A stretch of 64,000 nucleotides of DNA from Henricia sp. BOLD:AAB3569 (Eukaryota > Echinodermata > Asteroidea > Spinulosida > Echinasteridae). The translations under genes and the position numbers were made by a program. Under the pieces are notes generated by a model. That model was not told the DNA's origin. It searched no databases and worked only from the letters and a program-made list of their open reading frames with translations. Where the stretch lies: contig JBBELK010000462.1 of assembly GCA_037783545.1 (NCBI GenBank), forward strand, positions 248,001 through 312,000, read 5' to 3'. Below are positions 11,986 through 23,354 of the stretch, piece after piece; positions within the stretch are counted from its first letter, which is position 1, and the number at the start of each line of letters is the position of its first letter.

Positions 11986-14708
11986 AGTCCAGCATTTTTT
12001 CTCAAAAACTGACTTTTTAAAAATGCCTTAGTAATGACTCCTTATGAAAATTGAGCCCGTTTGGAACCTATTTCCAAGAGAAAGTGGACATTTTGGCCAA
12101 ACATTTGACTTTTTCCTGAAAATCTTAAATTTTATAAATTTCATATTTCATTTCCCAGATAAGCATTCAAGGTCAAATTCAAGGAATATCCTCTATGGGT
12201 TCTAAGCAACGTTTCCTGCAGTTTTGAAGAAAATCGAAATCAGAAAATCTTGTAAGGGGTTAGTCCAGCAATTTTTCTCAAAAATTGACTTTTTGAAAAT
12301 GCCTTAGTAATGACTCCTTATGAAAATTCAGCCCGTTTGGAACCTATTTCCAAGAGAAAGTGGAAATTTTGGCCAAACATTTGACTTTTTCCTGAAAATC
12401 TTAAACCGCTCTGAGCAACGTTTCCTGCAGTTTTGAAGAAAATCGAAATCAAAAAATGTTTGGCCAAAACTTAAAAACCTTGTAAGGGGTTAGTCCGACT
12501 TTTTAAAAATGCCTTAGTAATGACTCCTTACGAAAATTTAGCCCGTTTGGAACCTATTTCCAAGAGAAAGTGGAAATTTTGGCCAAACATTTGACTTTTT
12601 CCTGAAAATCTTAAATTTTATAAATTTCATATTTCATTTCCTAGATAAGCATTCAAGGTCAAATTCAAGGAATATCCTCTATGGGCTCTAAGCAACGTTT
12701 CCTTCAGTTTTGAAGAAAATCGAAATCAAAAAATGTTTGGCCAAAACTTTAAAATCTTGTAAGGGGTTAGTCCAGCAGTTTTTCTCAAAAATTGACTTTT
12801 TGAAAATGCCTTAGTAATGACTCCTTATGAAAATTCAGCCCGTTTGGAACCTATTTCCAAGAGAAAGTGGAAATTTTGGCCAAACATTTGAGTTTTTCCT
12901 GAAAATCTTAAATTTTATAAATTTCATATTTCATTTCCTAGATAAGCATTCAAGGTCAAATTCAAGGAATATCCTCTATGGGCTCTAAGCAACGTTTCCT
13001 TCAGTTTTGAAGAAAATCTAAATCAAAAAATGTTTGGCCAAAACTTTAAAATCTTGTAAGGGGTTAGTCCAGCAGTTTTTCTCAAAATTTACTTTTTGAA
13101 AATGCCTTAGTAATGACTCCTTATGAAAATTCAGCCCGTTTGGAACCTATTTCCAAGAGAAAGTGGAAATTTTGGCCAAACATTTGACTTTTTCCTGAAA
13201 ATCTTAAATTTTATAAATTTCATATTTCATTTCCTAGAAGCATTCAAGGTCAAATTCAAGGAATATCCTGTATGGGCTCTAAGCAACGTTTCCTGCAGTT
13301 TTGAAGAAAATCGAAATCAGAAAATCTTGTAAGGGGTTAGTCCAGCAATTTTTCTCAAAAAATGACTTTTTTAAATGCCTTAGTAATGACTCCTTATGAA
13401 AATTTAGCCCGTTTGGAACCTATTTCCAAGAGAAAGTGGAAATTTTGGCCAAACATTTGACTTTTTCCTGAAAATCTTAAATTTTATAAATTTCATATTT
13501 CATATCCTAGATAAGCATTCAAGGTCAAATTCAAGGAATATCCTCTATGGGCTCTAAGCAACGTTTCCTGCAGTTTTGAAGAAAATCGAAATTATAAAAT
13601 GTTTGTCCAAAACTTTAAAATCTTGTAAGGGGTTAGTCCAGCAATTTTTCTCAAAAATTTACTTTTTGAAATTGCCTTAGTAATGACTCCTTATGAAAAT
13701 TCAGCCCGTTTGGAACCTATTTCCAAGAGAAAGTGGAAATTTTGGCCAAACATTTGACTTTTTCCTGAAAATCTTAAATTTTATAAATTTCATATTTCAT
13801 TTCCTAGAAGCATTCAAGGTCAAATTCAAGGAATATCCTGTATGGGCTCTAAGCAACGTTTCCTGCAGTTTTGAAGAAAATCGAAATCAGAAAATCTTGT
13901 AAGGGGTTAGTCCAGCAATTTTTCTCAAAAAATGACTTTTTTAAATGCCTTAGTAATGACTCCTTATGAAAATTTAGCCCGTTTGGAACCTATTTCCAAG
14001 AGAAAGTGGAAATTTTGGCCAAACATTTGACTTTTTCCTGAAAATCTTAAATTTTATAAATTTCATATTTCATATCCTAGATAAGCATTCAAGGTCAAAT
14101 TCAAGGAATATCCTCTATGGGCTCTAAGCAACGTTTCCTGCAGTTTTGAAGAAAATCGAAATTATAAAATGTTTGTCCAAAACTTTAAAATCTTGTAAGG
14201 GGTTAGTCCAGCAATTTTTCTCAAAAATTTACTTTTTGAAATTGCCTTAGTAATGACTCCTTATGAAAATTCAGCCCGTTTGGAACCTATTTCCAAGAGA
14301 AAGTGGAAATTTTGGCCAAACACTTGACTTTTTCCTGAAAATCTTAAATTTTATAAATTTCATATTTCATTTCCCAGATAAGCATTCAAGGTCAAATTCA
14401 AGGAATATCCTCTATGGGCTCTGAGCAACGTTTCCTGCAGTTTTGAAGAAAATCGAAATTAGAAAATGTTTGGCCAAAACTTTAAAATCTTGTAAGGGGT
14501 TGAATTAGTCTAGCGATTTTTCCCAAAAATTGACTTTTTTGAAAATGTCTGAGAAATGACTCCTGATGAGAATTTAGCCCGTTTGGAATCTATTTCCAAG
14601 AGAAAGTGGAAATTTTGGCCAAACATTTGACTTTTTCCTGCAAATCTTAAATTTTATAAATTTCATATTTCATTTCCCAGATAAGCATTCAAGGTAAAAT
14701 TTAAGGAA
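11986..14708 (-). repeat. Inverted satellite sub-array
   Basis: At about 11986 a forward unit ending TTTTCATA runs straight into reverse-complement sequence starting GTCCAGCA, and about nine units follow in the opposite orientation. Units at 13123-13692 and 13693-14262 look identical over 570 bp, a recent two-unit duplication. The array ends near 14708 where the unit breaks off after AAGGAATC. Confidence 0.95.
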
Positions 14709-15640
14709 TCACGAGACGCCAACGTCCGGCAGTGTCCAAGCCGATATCCATGTGTTCTGACGGTCGTTAGCTCATTCATGACCAGGATTCCGACACAATT
14801 TCAGTTCTGGACATCTTGAATCATCCGCGTGAATCCTGCAATTTCACTTCAGCACCGTCGCTTCCATCCGTTCCGGTCGGCAAACGCTCCGGGATTCACC
14901 CGCTGGAAAGAATGCTGAAATGGGCGACGGTCTCGGCATTTATAGTCCCAAATGTCGTATGAACGTTCAGCAGGTAGACAAGTACTCCGCCGTATAACTT
15001 CCTCAAATCTGTCATCCATTTATTTCGCAGTGCAATACACGCGTGCCTCCAAGGGTGATCAGATTAAGTTCCGGGAAGTTCCAGTCTGCCAGACGACATG
15101 TCAATACATGCAGGTACATGCACGCGGTTCTACAATCATGGTTTACACACACACACAGCAAAATCTTCTCGTTCAAAATACCCATGGTTTCGTAAGATTT
15201 TAGCACCGAGAAATCCGTAAAAGAACCCACTACTTGCTCTTGATGAAAAAGACGTTCCCTATTCCGTCCGATCAAATAAGCATTTGTCACAAACAGAGCC
15301 AAAAGGCTCGAATTAAATTCGTTAAAAAATTAAGCATGTTAACTCATCCTTGTACGACGACTTTGTGATTGTTTACGCGCGCGAAATGTTTGGCGGTGCG
15401 GGCTGAAAGGCCTGCGGTGATTGGCTGCCCAGAATCTTTCGCATAGTGCACTGCATATTCAGTAGGATGGCCCACAGAATGACTTCGCTTGCGTCCGCAA
15501 ACTCCGGCTGGCAAACCGTGCAGAAACTCGTGTGGAAAATTGGCTTCGAAGGGGAACAAAACCGCGCCGAATCCCCAATTAACAATGACAGCGTTCGCTC
15601 GGCATATATCATTGTATCGTCTATGCGGTAAAATGCATTA
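14709..15640. other. Non-satellite GC-richer patch between satellite blocks
   Basis: About 0.93 kb of more balanced, CpG-containing sequence separates the inverted array from the next forward units. It contains a short CA run near 15146-15157 and a TATA-like TTTATAGT near 14940. Short overlapping open frames exist on both strands but none resembles a family I know, and no splice pattern or terminal repeats are clear. It could be a fragment of a further mobile element or an unsatellitised remnant of the original locus. Confidence 0.6.
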
Positions 15641-16655
15641 CTACTGCATTTTCAAAAAGTAAATTTTTGAGAAAAATTGCTGGACTAACCCCAACAAGAT
15701 TTTTAAGTTTTGGCCAAACATTTTCTAATTTCGATTTTCTTCAAAACTGCAGGAAACGTTGCTTAGAGCCCATAGAGGATATTCCTTGAATTTGACCTTG
15801 AATGCTCTTATCTGGGAAATGAAATATGAAATTTATAAAATTTAAGATTTTCAGGAAAAAGTCAAATGTTTGGCCAAAATTTCCACTTTCTCTTGGAAAT
15901 AGGTTCCAAACGGGCTAAATTTTCATAAGGAGTCATTACTAAGGCATTTTCAAAAAGTAAATTTTTTAGAAAAATTGCTGGACTAACCCCTTACAAGATT
16001 TTAAAGTTTTGGCCAAACATTTTATAATTTCAATTTTTTTCAAAACTGCAGGAAACGTTGCTTAGAGCCCATAGAGGATATTCCTTGAATTTGACCTTGA
16101 ATGCTTCGCTTATCTGGGAAATGAAATATGAAATTTATAAAATTTGAGATTTTCAGGAAAAAGTCAAATGTTTGGCAAAAATTTCCACTTTCTCTTGGAA
16201 ATAGGTTCCAAACGGGCTAAATTTTCATAAGGAGTCATTACTAAGGCATTTTCAAAAAGTCAATTTTTGAGAAAAAATTGCTGGACTATATATAACCCCT
16301 TACAAGATTTTTAAGTTTTGGCCAAACATTTCCTAATTTCGATTTTCTTCAAAACTGCAGGAAACGTTGCTTAGAGCCCATAGGGGATATTCCTTGAATG
16401 CTTATCTAGGAAATGAAATATGAAATTTATAAAATTTAAGATTTTCAGGAAAAAAGTCAAATGTTCGGCCAAAATTTCCACTTTCTCTTGGAAATAGGTT
16501 CCAAACGGGCTAAATTTTCATAAGGAGTCATTTCTGAGGCATTTTAAAAAAAAAGTCAATTTTGGAGAAAAATTGCTGGACAAGATTTACAAGATTTTTA
16601 ATTTTTGGCAAAACAATTTAGAATTAAGATTTTCTTCTAAACTGCAGGAAATGTT
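15641..16655 (+). repeat. Satellite units, forward, about 3.4 copies
   Basis: The ~297-bp satellite resumes with more private changes, such as inserted CTT and TTCGC before TTATCTGGG and an inserted ATATAT near 16287. The divergence suggests that edge units escape the homogenisation seen in the core array. Confidence 0.93.
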
Positions 16656-17100
16656 GCTTATTGGCCAAAAATGGACTTTTTTGAAACTGTCTCAGAAATG
16701 ACTGCTAACAAAAAATTTAGCCCATTTGGAACCTATTTCGGCAGTTTTCCAAGCCAATTTCTGAGAGAAATGGCAATTTTGGCCAAAAATCTGAATTTGT
16801 TTTCTCAAAATCTGACATTTTCAAAATTGCATATTTCATTTCCTGTATAAGCAGTCAAGGTCAAATTCACGGAATGTCATGGTTCTCGGCGACATTCCCT
16901 GCAATTTTGAAAAAAAATCTGAATATTATAAATTTCAAAGTAAAATTGGCCGAAAATTTACTTTTTGGAAAATGTCTCATGCAGAAATGACTCCTAGTCC
17001 TAACTAAAATTTAGCATGTTCGGAACCTATTTCGGCAGTGTTACAAAGCCAATTTCTCAGAAAAATTGCAATTTTTGCTAAAAATATAACCTTTTTCCTC
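16656..17100 (-). repeat. Strongly diverged satellite, inverted orientation
   Basis: The landmarks TTTAGCCCATTTGGAACCT, TTGGCCAAAAA and TTCATTTCCTGTATAAGCA are recognisable in reverse orientation, but with many changes and an extra ~36-bp stretch (around TTTCGGCAGT) that the main array lacks. Two partial units are present. This looks like an older satellite variant at the array edge. Confidence 0.8.
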
Positions 17101-17424
17101 CAAGTCTCATGAAACCAAATACCAACATGTATTATGCTAGGTTTGAAAACATTTATTTCAAATCGAAGCAGAATACAATATACATACAAAACAAATCCAG
17201 CACAGGACAGGAGCATTATTATGATACAAATATTACTTGTGTGATTAAATGTACGTGTGATGTACCACAATATTATTTTCCATTTCGAATGTATTTAGTA
17301 TTTTTCGGATGACAAGAATATTCCAAATGGAAAATTACTAAAGGTTGATACAGTCGATAGAATTTTACAGATTTAATTGATTACAAATATTGCCATACAA
17401 ATAAAAAACGAACGAACTACTAAA
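17101..17424. other. AT-rich spacer, nothing recognised
   Basis: No gene, RNA or repeat structure was recognised between the satellite fringe and the SINE. Confidence 0.5.
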
Positions 17425-17675
17425 AGTGCACGTTTGGCGGAGGCGTGTTGGACGTTCGGTCGAGAGGTCCATGGTTTGAAACCTAGCCATTGCACCGCAC
17501 TGTGTCCTTGGACAAGACACTTCACTCCACTTCACCCATGTGTATAAATGGGTACCAGCAAATACGGCTGGGGTAGACCTGCGATGGACTGGCATCCTAT
17601 CCAGGAGGAGTATTGCTCCTAGTCACTCCATGCCTCGTATGAGCTCGGCCGTATGAGCTCGTAAACAACTTACTA
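17425..17675 (+). mobile_element. tRNA-derived SINE, copy 1
   Basis: The head carries a tRNA-like internal promoter: GGCGTGTTGGACG, then GGTTTGAAACC as a box B. A body follows with TGTCCTTGGACAAGACACTT and GCGATGGACTGGCATCC, then a tail rich in GAGCTC. A better-preserved copy lies in opposite orientation at 24566-24893. The body phrase resembles SINEs common in marine invertebrates (from memory). Box B has a TTTGAAA change here, so this copy is probably inactive. Confidence 0.85.
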
Positions 17676-17683
17676 AACGGTAT

Positions 17684-18204
17684 TGGGTATTTCCATAAAA
17701 ACAGGAGCCGAAGTGTGACGTTTTGATGCATTCGTAAAAAAAATTGCCTTTTCAAGTTAACAAAATTGTTTTAAAAAAATGTCTTTGCAATTTTGTAATG
17801 TAGAATTTTAAAACTAATTTACAAAGAGTTAGTCTTGGTATCATAGTCTAAAATTGTTTCACGACGTAAGGGAGGGTTCCAAGGAATTGTTCAAATCTTG
17901 CGATTATATGTCAAGTCTTTTTGCGAGTTTCTTTCTGGAAAAGGTACATGTAGAACCTGGACTTTATCGATTCAAATTACATTTTGAGCGAAAGTTTCAA
18001 AATGTCACACATGCATTTAGAAGATCGCACTAGTTTATTGAATCGTTTTCGTTATGTTTTGGGTAGTATCAACAGATATAAATGGTGTTTGATTCATGAG
18101 GTCATATATTCTTTATATGACGAGGCTAATCGTTCTCTGTAGCCCACTAATTATGAAAAATCATGAAAGGGGGACACTGTGTCCCGTTTTTATGGAATGA
18201 CCCA
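17684..18204. mobile_element. MITE-like element with TGGGT-ATTCCAT termini
   Basis: The left end reads TGGGTATTTCCATAAAAAC and the right end is its inverted match, GTTTTTATGGAATGACCCA. The interior has no coding capacity. The termini resemble those at 23355-23930 (GGGTCATTCCATG) and of the nested element at 33768-35741 (GGGGCAATTCCATG), which suggests one superfamily. Confidence 0.75.
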
Positions 18205-18429
18205 GCTACAGGTACATGTATAGCTGGTAAGATTACATTTTAATTGCGAGCATTTGCTAACATATACATGGTTACCCTGAAAAACTTAACCCACACAAAA
18301 TAGGGATTAAGATTTTCATACCATAATATAATTTGTCATCATTTTTCTTATTACCATTCCGAAGTTTTGCGCCGTACATTTCGTAACAAAAAACACAAAT
18401 TATTTGTAAACTAATATCCTGTTCCTAAG
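18205..18429. other. Spacer, nothing recognised
   Basis: AT-rich sequence with no identified feature. Confidence 0.4.
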
Positions 18430-18575
18430 CAGTGCAGACCGAAATTTTTGCTTCGTCCACATCCAAATTGGAGATTGCAAATTTCCTGTTTTCTTCCCAT
18501 GGATAGTATTTTGGGGAGGTATTTTATAAGATGATAGTTAGAGCTTGTTCAGAATTTTCCAGGAAATGTATTTCC
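18430..18575 (-). repeat. Fragment of a dispersed repeat family (TTCCTGTTTTCTTCCCATGG)
   Basis: The phrase CACATCCAAATTGGAGATTG followed by TGTTTTCTTCCCATGGATAG recurs at 21023-21372 and, reverse-complemented, at 28405-28881 and 62137-62426. It also builds the arms of the palindrome at 53755-54775. No coding capacity is visible. Confidence 0.75.
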
Positions 18576-18639
18576 TTCTAATAACCTATTAAACTTATTC
18601 CAATCCTTCCTCCATGTTCCATCTACAACTGATCGAAGG

Positions 18640-18800
18640 ACTCACCGATATCCCTTGATCGAGGGTCTCAGTACCCAATTACATGATGCATTTTAGGACG
18701 CAATATCCGTTTATCAAGGGACTCGGACCCAATTTGTTGGTAATGTTACGTTAGCCGATTATATGCTTTGATCGAGAGACTCAGGACCCAATTTCATGGT
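18640..18800. repeat. Short tandem repeat, ~60-75-bp unit, about three copies
   Basis: Three loose copies share a phrase of the type GATCGAGGGACTCAGGACCC followed by CAATTT and a TGGTAATGTT-like stretch. The copies are diverged. Confidence 0.6.
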
Positions 18801-19018
18801 ACTGTTCAGCAGCTAATATCCAACTACATGTAATAATATAAAACTTACAAAATATTTTCCTGCATTCACACAAATTGTGAAAAAAATTAGCATAAATGCG
18901 AGAAAAATTTCTAAAATCTTGGAGCATTACAATTGTAAATAGTACAAGAATGGAAATATACGATGTGCATTTACATTTAGTGGAATTATTAATCTGCATT
19001 ACATTTCATTTTACAATA

Positions 19019-19487
19019 TAAACCCCTCAAAAAAAGTTCGGAAAGTCAAGTTTGACTGTCGATTTCTCTCTTGTTACTAAATAATTTCCCTTAAATTTGG
19101 TATTATTGGAAAGCCCTTTTATTCCTCTTTACAGTGATGTGTCATTTGTTATGATTAATCAATTGGGGGATGTGCAGTATAGCGGAATACAGGGGTGGGT
19201 GGAAAGTGAAATGTCACAAAATTCACTGCTATTGTCATGCAGTGCATTACCCTTTTGCTTGGAGGATGGGAATATGTCAATGCATTTTGTGACATTTCAC
19301 TTTACACCCGCCCCCGTATTCAGCTGTGCTGCACGTCCCCCAATTGCTTAATCATAACAAATGACACATCATCGTAAAGAGGAATAACAGGGCTTTCCAA
19401 TGATATAAAATTCAAGGAAAATTATTTTGCAACAAGAGATAAATCGTCAGTCAAACTTGACTTTCCGAACTTTTTTTGAGGAGTTTA
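19019..19487. mobile_element. Palindromic foldback element, ~469 bp
   Basis: The two halves are reverse complements over about 210 bp each. The left arm starts TAAACCCCTCAAAAAAAG and the right arm ends CTTTTTTTGAGGAGTTTA. Matching inner landmarks include TCATTTGTTATGATTAA and its inverse near 19350. The short centre lies near 19255. TA at both outer ends would fit a TA-targeting (mariner-type) MITE, but a target duplication is not certain. No coding potential is credible. Confidence 0.88.
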
Positions 19488-19549
19488 TTTCAATTTTTAT
19501 TTGATACAAATGTGGACTTTGGGAAATCTGGATGCAGTGAAAAGCAACT

Positions 19550-19624
19550 TGGCTCCACCGGGATTCGAACCGCAGACCTTCTGCTTATTAAAACGTGCAG
19601 ATGCCCAATTGATCTATGAAGCCA
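19550..19624 (-). repeat. Degenerate tRNA-like sequence (SINE head or tRNA pseudogene)
   Basis: On the minus strand the outer seven bases TGGCTTC pair with GGAGCCA, a D-arm (AGAT/ATCT) is possible, and GGTTCGAATCC marks a box B. The anticodon arm is broken (CTGC/GCAG with an oversized loop), so this is not called as a working tRNA. Confidence 0.6.
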
Positions 19625-19639
19625 ACTAGCTGGTGGTCT

Positions 19640-20040
19640 CGAATCACGGTAGTTCAGTTGTTCCTCACTGATTGGGATTGGCTATCACGTGAGCTTAGCA
19701 ACCCATACAGAGGGATAAACCCTTCAATGAGATAACCACCCTCCCAGAGATCATTTAAAATACACCCCAAACTCCTGCCCGGCTTGCCCAAATTATTAAG
19801 CTTCATAACTCCAGATTTCCTAAACTTATGGACCCCGACAGTCCCCGGGTCATATTAATCCCTAAAAATCCCCACTTGTTCAAATTCAATTTTTATTGTT
19901 GGGGCATTTGATAGGGAAAAAAGAAAAAAGAAGAACTGCATTGCTAGTCGAAATAAAGCACTTTAGGAACTTTTAAGGGCTAAAAACCACCTATATACAT
20001 CATAGCACATGTAATCTGAAACTTGGTGTAAAACAACATG
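19640..20040. other. Spacer, nothing recognised
   Basis: No gene or clear repeat structure was seen apart from a short A/G-rich run near 19920. Confidence 0.4.
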
Positions 20041-20044
20041 GCAT

Positions 20045-20668
20045 CTTGGGTAAATAGACGAGTTGCGCGAGAGATTTGGATAAATCCTAGAGTCACGCCT
20101 TATATTTCCATAAATGCTATAGCCTTCGCACTTTATGGCGCTGGAGTACGAGTAAGTCGAGCACCATGCTATACCTGGCAAATCAGGCCGTTTCCATGTG
20201 GTGCACGCTGGTGCATGCTGGTAACCGGAATACCTCGCACATTACTCTATGTATTTTTAACCAGTCACATAACCCAAAATCGTTACTCCACTTTCTTGAA
20301 TGCATCATTGCAGTTTGGAAACATTCCAGCTTTCAAAGTTGACATCGATTTCAAGTAAAACAACACGTTCTATTTCGTTATTTCGACGAAAACTCACGAT
20401 GAGTACATGTTTTAACATGTTCATTTCAACATGTAATTTCGAATGGTCCAGCTCAAAAATGTATAGAGTAATGTGCGAGGTATTCCAGGTACATGTACCG
20501 CACAGACTTTCGTGCCGGTTATGGTACTACATGTATGTGCTTGCACCACCTGGAAACAGCCCGATTTGCCAGATAGGTGCTTGACGCGCCATAGCGCGAG
20601 GCCGTGAGGGTGGGACTCTATGATTTATGAAAATCTATCACGCAACTGGTCTATTCGTAGCTCTACCT
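20045..20668. mobile_element. Imperfect foldback element, ~620 bp
   Basis: Arms of about 210 bp (roughly 20050-20260 and 20465-20668) are inverted copies with many differences. Matching pairs include CCAGAGTAATGTGCGAGG-type sequence near 20470 against CCTCGCACATTACTCTATG at 20233. The arms also share GCAACT...GTCTATT at their outer ends. The loop of about 200 bp is unrelated. Short open frames here are by-products of the arms. Confidence 0.75.
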
Positions 20669-20684
20669 ATTTTTCACATACATG

Positions 20685-20861
20685 TACCTGTAAAATCATG
20701 TGTATAAGACGCACCCTCAACTGTTGACGGGTGCCACAGTGGGAACAAAGTGCGCCTTATACAAGAGTATTATAAACAAAAATTAGTATAAGACGGACCC
20801 CAACTTTTGATTTTTTTGCCATAGTGAAAAAAATCCGTCTTATACACAGGATTTTACGGTA
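20685..20861. mobile_element. Small MITE with TACC(T)GTAAAATC ends, ~177 bp
   Basis: The left end TACCTGTAAAATCATG continues GTGTATAAGACGCACC. The right end is its inverted match, GGTCTTATACAC-type sequence followed by GGATTTTACGGTA. The outer TA dinucleotides would fit TA-target insertion. An internal GTATAAGACGGACC copy shows partial duplication. Confidence 0.8.
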
Positions 20862-21022
20862 TTCATCGAGGAATACATATAGCGAATTCCATTAGATTGA
20901 TCACGTCACAATGTTGGCGAGAAAATTAAATGGGAAATTTATACGATAAAAACTGAAGAGTATGTTGCTAGAGTAGAATTGAGCTTTTGCACCGGCGGCC
21001 ATAACAGAGGGCAGGTTTCATA

Positions 21023-21372
21023 TTTAAAGGAGTGTGTCCATATTTTTGAACGCCCAATTTCTTCCATGTGTGTTAGGATTTTGATACGTACATGTATCAT
21101 TTGTCATAATTTTCTCATGACCATTCTGAAAGTTTGTGCGATCCCAATCCACATACATGTATTTCCAAGGATATATCGTCAAAAAACCACTGATATTTTG
21201 TAAAATAATTTATCTGGTTTAATACATAAAACAGTGCAGTGATTACACACATTTTTGCTTCCACATCCAAATTATAGATTGCAAATTACCTGTTTTCTTC
21301 CCATGGATAGTATTTTGGGGATGCATTTTATGTGATTAGAACGAAATCCATTTTCTGGAAAAATCCGGACAT
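21023..21372 (-). repeat. Dispersed repeat family member, minus orientation
   Basis: It begins TTTAAAGGAGTGTGTCC and ends near CATTTTCTGGAAAAATCC. The order of landmarks (AAGGAGTGTG, CTCATGACCATTCTGAAA, TTATCTGGTT, CAGTGCAGTGATTA, CCACATCCAAATT, TTCTTCCCATGG) is the same, reversed, at 28405-28881 and 62137-62426. The function and class are unknown. Confidence 0.8.
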
Positions 21373-21613
21373 TAGGGTTTGTGTCATACTTTTTTGCCAA
21401 ATGTGTACATGTATTTTTCCTTTTAAAATGCATTGCTTACATTATTTGTCATTCAGTTTTTAAGCACCATCTTCAATGAAATAAAAAATAATGAAATAAA
21501 ATATAAAAACTTCCACACGTACCAATACCCACCCCTCACAAAAAAACAAACAAACCCAAAAACATACAACTTTGTACATGCACATTTTCACCGACTGTGG
21601 ATATAAGCTTTAA
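21373..21613. other. Spacer, nothing recognised
   Basis: AT-rich sequence with no identified feature. Confidence 0.4.
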
Positions 21614-21989
21614 TAAAGGAAGGGACAACACTTGTTTGTAGTTATCGACAAATTTAATCAAAAATATTACCAGCATTGCCCAGTGTATAAACCTTCATAA
21701 GAATCAGAGAATCTTGTTGTCAACATCGGCAACCCAATTAATTTTGATGATAAACTCTGCAACTAATGCAACTATGTGCTGCGCCATATTTGAAATTTTG
21801 AAAGGGAAGACGACGTCAACCATGCAACGATGACGTCAAGATTGATGCCCTGTTTCCCGACTCCCATACGCTGTGAAGCATGTAACAAATATGCTGTGTC
21901 CTGACTCACGCCCTCTCAACTGCAAAAGAACATGTACATGAAGCGTACAGAGTGCCTGCAACCTTTTTCAAGTGTTGTCCCTTCCTTTA
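21614..21989. mobile_element. MITE with perfect 21-bp terminal inverted repeats, 376 bp
   Basis: The left end TAAAGGAAGGGACAACAC and the right end GTGTTGTCCCTTCCTTTA are perfect inverted repeats over 21 bp. The interior has no coding capacity. The flanks are A/T-rich and the target duplication cannot be resolved. The perfect ends suggest a fairly young insertion. Confidence 0.85.
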
Positions 21990-22221
21990 AATACCGTAAT
22001 TTACATGTATAATTAAAACAAAATTTAAGTTTTCAAAAGTGTGCAAATTTTTCTCAGTTTGTGGTGGGGAGTTTAACATTTTAATTTTAAAATTACTACA
22101 AATTTAACATCCACATTATTGCATTTTTTGCAACAAAAAACCAATTACTTTTTCGAGTATAAAACTTTGGCACACACATGCCATGGCGCAAAAATGACAA
22201 TATAAATTGTAAGAACTCTGG

Positions 22222-22518
22222 ATGCCGCAATAGGGCGACAATTCGGGAAGCCTTTCCCCGGGGACCACCGAAATTTCGGCAAGAATCACTCAAATTGACA
22301 GCTTATTTGTCTACCCAAAGCTTCCAAAAATGGTTACAGAGCTAAGAGAGACGGTTCTAGACCTAATAAAAATGGTTCTCGATTTAAAAAAAATTGTTTT
22401 TGACCTAAAAAAATTATTTTTAATCTCAAAAATATTAGGGCGACACCAAATTGTCGCCGTATTGAGCGTGTCGCCCTAGTATAGCCTTTTCACACACAAA
22501 TTGTCGCCCTATCCTAGC
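22222..22518 (+). mobile_element. Non-autonomous element with TAGGGCGACA repeats, copy 1
   Basis: Ends GCCGCAATAGGGCGACA and TGTCGCCCTATCCTAG are inverted. The same word appears internally as AGGGCGACACC and GTGTCGCCCTAGT. A full second copy lies in opposite orientation at 40931-41226, sharing GGACCACCGAAATT and an interior run of diverged GGTTCTCGACCTAAAAA-like units. No protein is encoded. Confidence 0.82.
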
Positions 22519-22689
22519 AAACAGAGTTTTTGGGCAATAAAAAAATAAAAATACAAAATAACAAAAGTGTGAAAGTCGATACAACGGTTATTACATGTAG
22601 TCTGGTCCATTACAAATTACTAATAAGTCGATTAACAATCAAGAAAGGATGAATATGCACAAAATAATGTCTTTGTTGCAGTTCTTTTC

Positions 22690-22810
22690 TATCGGGTACA
22701 TGTACAGTAGGCGTAGCAGTACTTTCCTCGACTTCCACCTCTGTAGCCCTGGTTCGAATCCCGTCCAGGTCAGTATGTGGATTGGGTTCCGAGTCCGTGC
22801 TAGCCTTTTG
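22690..22810 (+). repeat. SINE-like fragment
   Basis: A box B-like GGTTCGAATCCCG is followed by GTCAGTATGTGGATTGGGTT, the arrangement of a tRNA-derived SINE head joined to a body. No complete copy is available in the window for comparison. Confidence 0.5.
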
Positions 22811-22839
22811 ACAGGGCCTCGTGAATTTGGGTAATTTGG

Positions 22840-23350
22840 CGACTTGAGTAGAGTCTACATGTACACACAATGAGTGGCTCATTTACTTGGCTTTTTGCAA
22901 ACTGCGAGAAATTCTTATGTTTTTTTCTTTAAAAAGTTACGCTTTTGAATTCACTGGGTAAATTACAGCAAATAAATCAAATCAAATTAAATTCATAGTC
23001 ATCCCGTATGAAACTTTGATGTAATAAACAATGTGTCAAATTTAAACGTATAAATACATGGAGCTCAATGGGGTGATTTCCAAGTAAATTTGTTGTACAT
23101 GTAACTACCGTATACATTGATAATAAACCAGTCCACAACGCCGCAGGCGATGTCATTGGTCGGATTATCATATGGGAACTGCATCATGCGCGCTCGTGCA
23201 ACTGAGCTTATTGGCTCAGTTGACAGCAGACTGTTTTCGATCCGATTTCAAAATGAACACACCTGCATAGTGGAGCGTGGGAAATGTTGTGACATTGCAT
23301 GTATGGGTTAACTATTTGCATGTAATGAATAATGTAGCAGTAGGTATTGT
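22840..23350. other. Spacer, nothing recognised
   Basis: About 500 bp of AT-rich sequence without clear structure; no gene call is supportable. Confidence 0.4.
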
Positions 23351-23354
23351 ACAT

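Noticed and set aside
13123..13902. Two identical 69-residue open frames
   Set aside because: They are the same satellite segment duplicated; other units carry stops in this frame, so no protein is conserved.
972..17100. CRISPR array
   Set aside because: The repeat is a ~297-bp eukaryotic satellite with no unique spacers; the window has introns and is not prokaryotic.
19550..19624. Functional tRNA gene
   Set aside because: The acceptor and T-region are tRNA-like, but the anticodon arm cannot form a normal five-pair stem.
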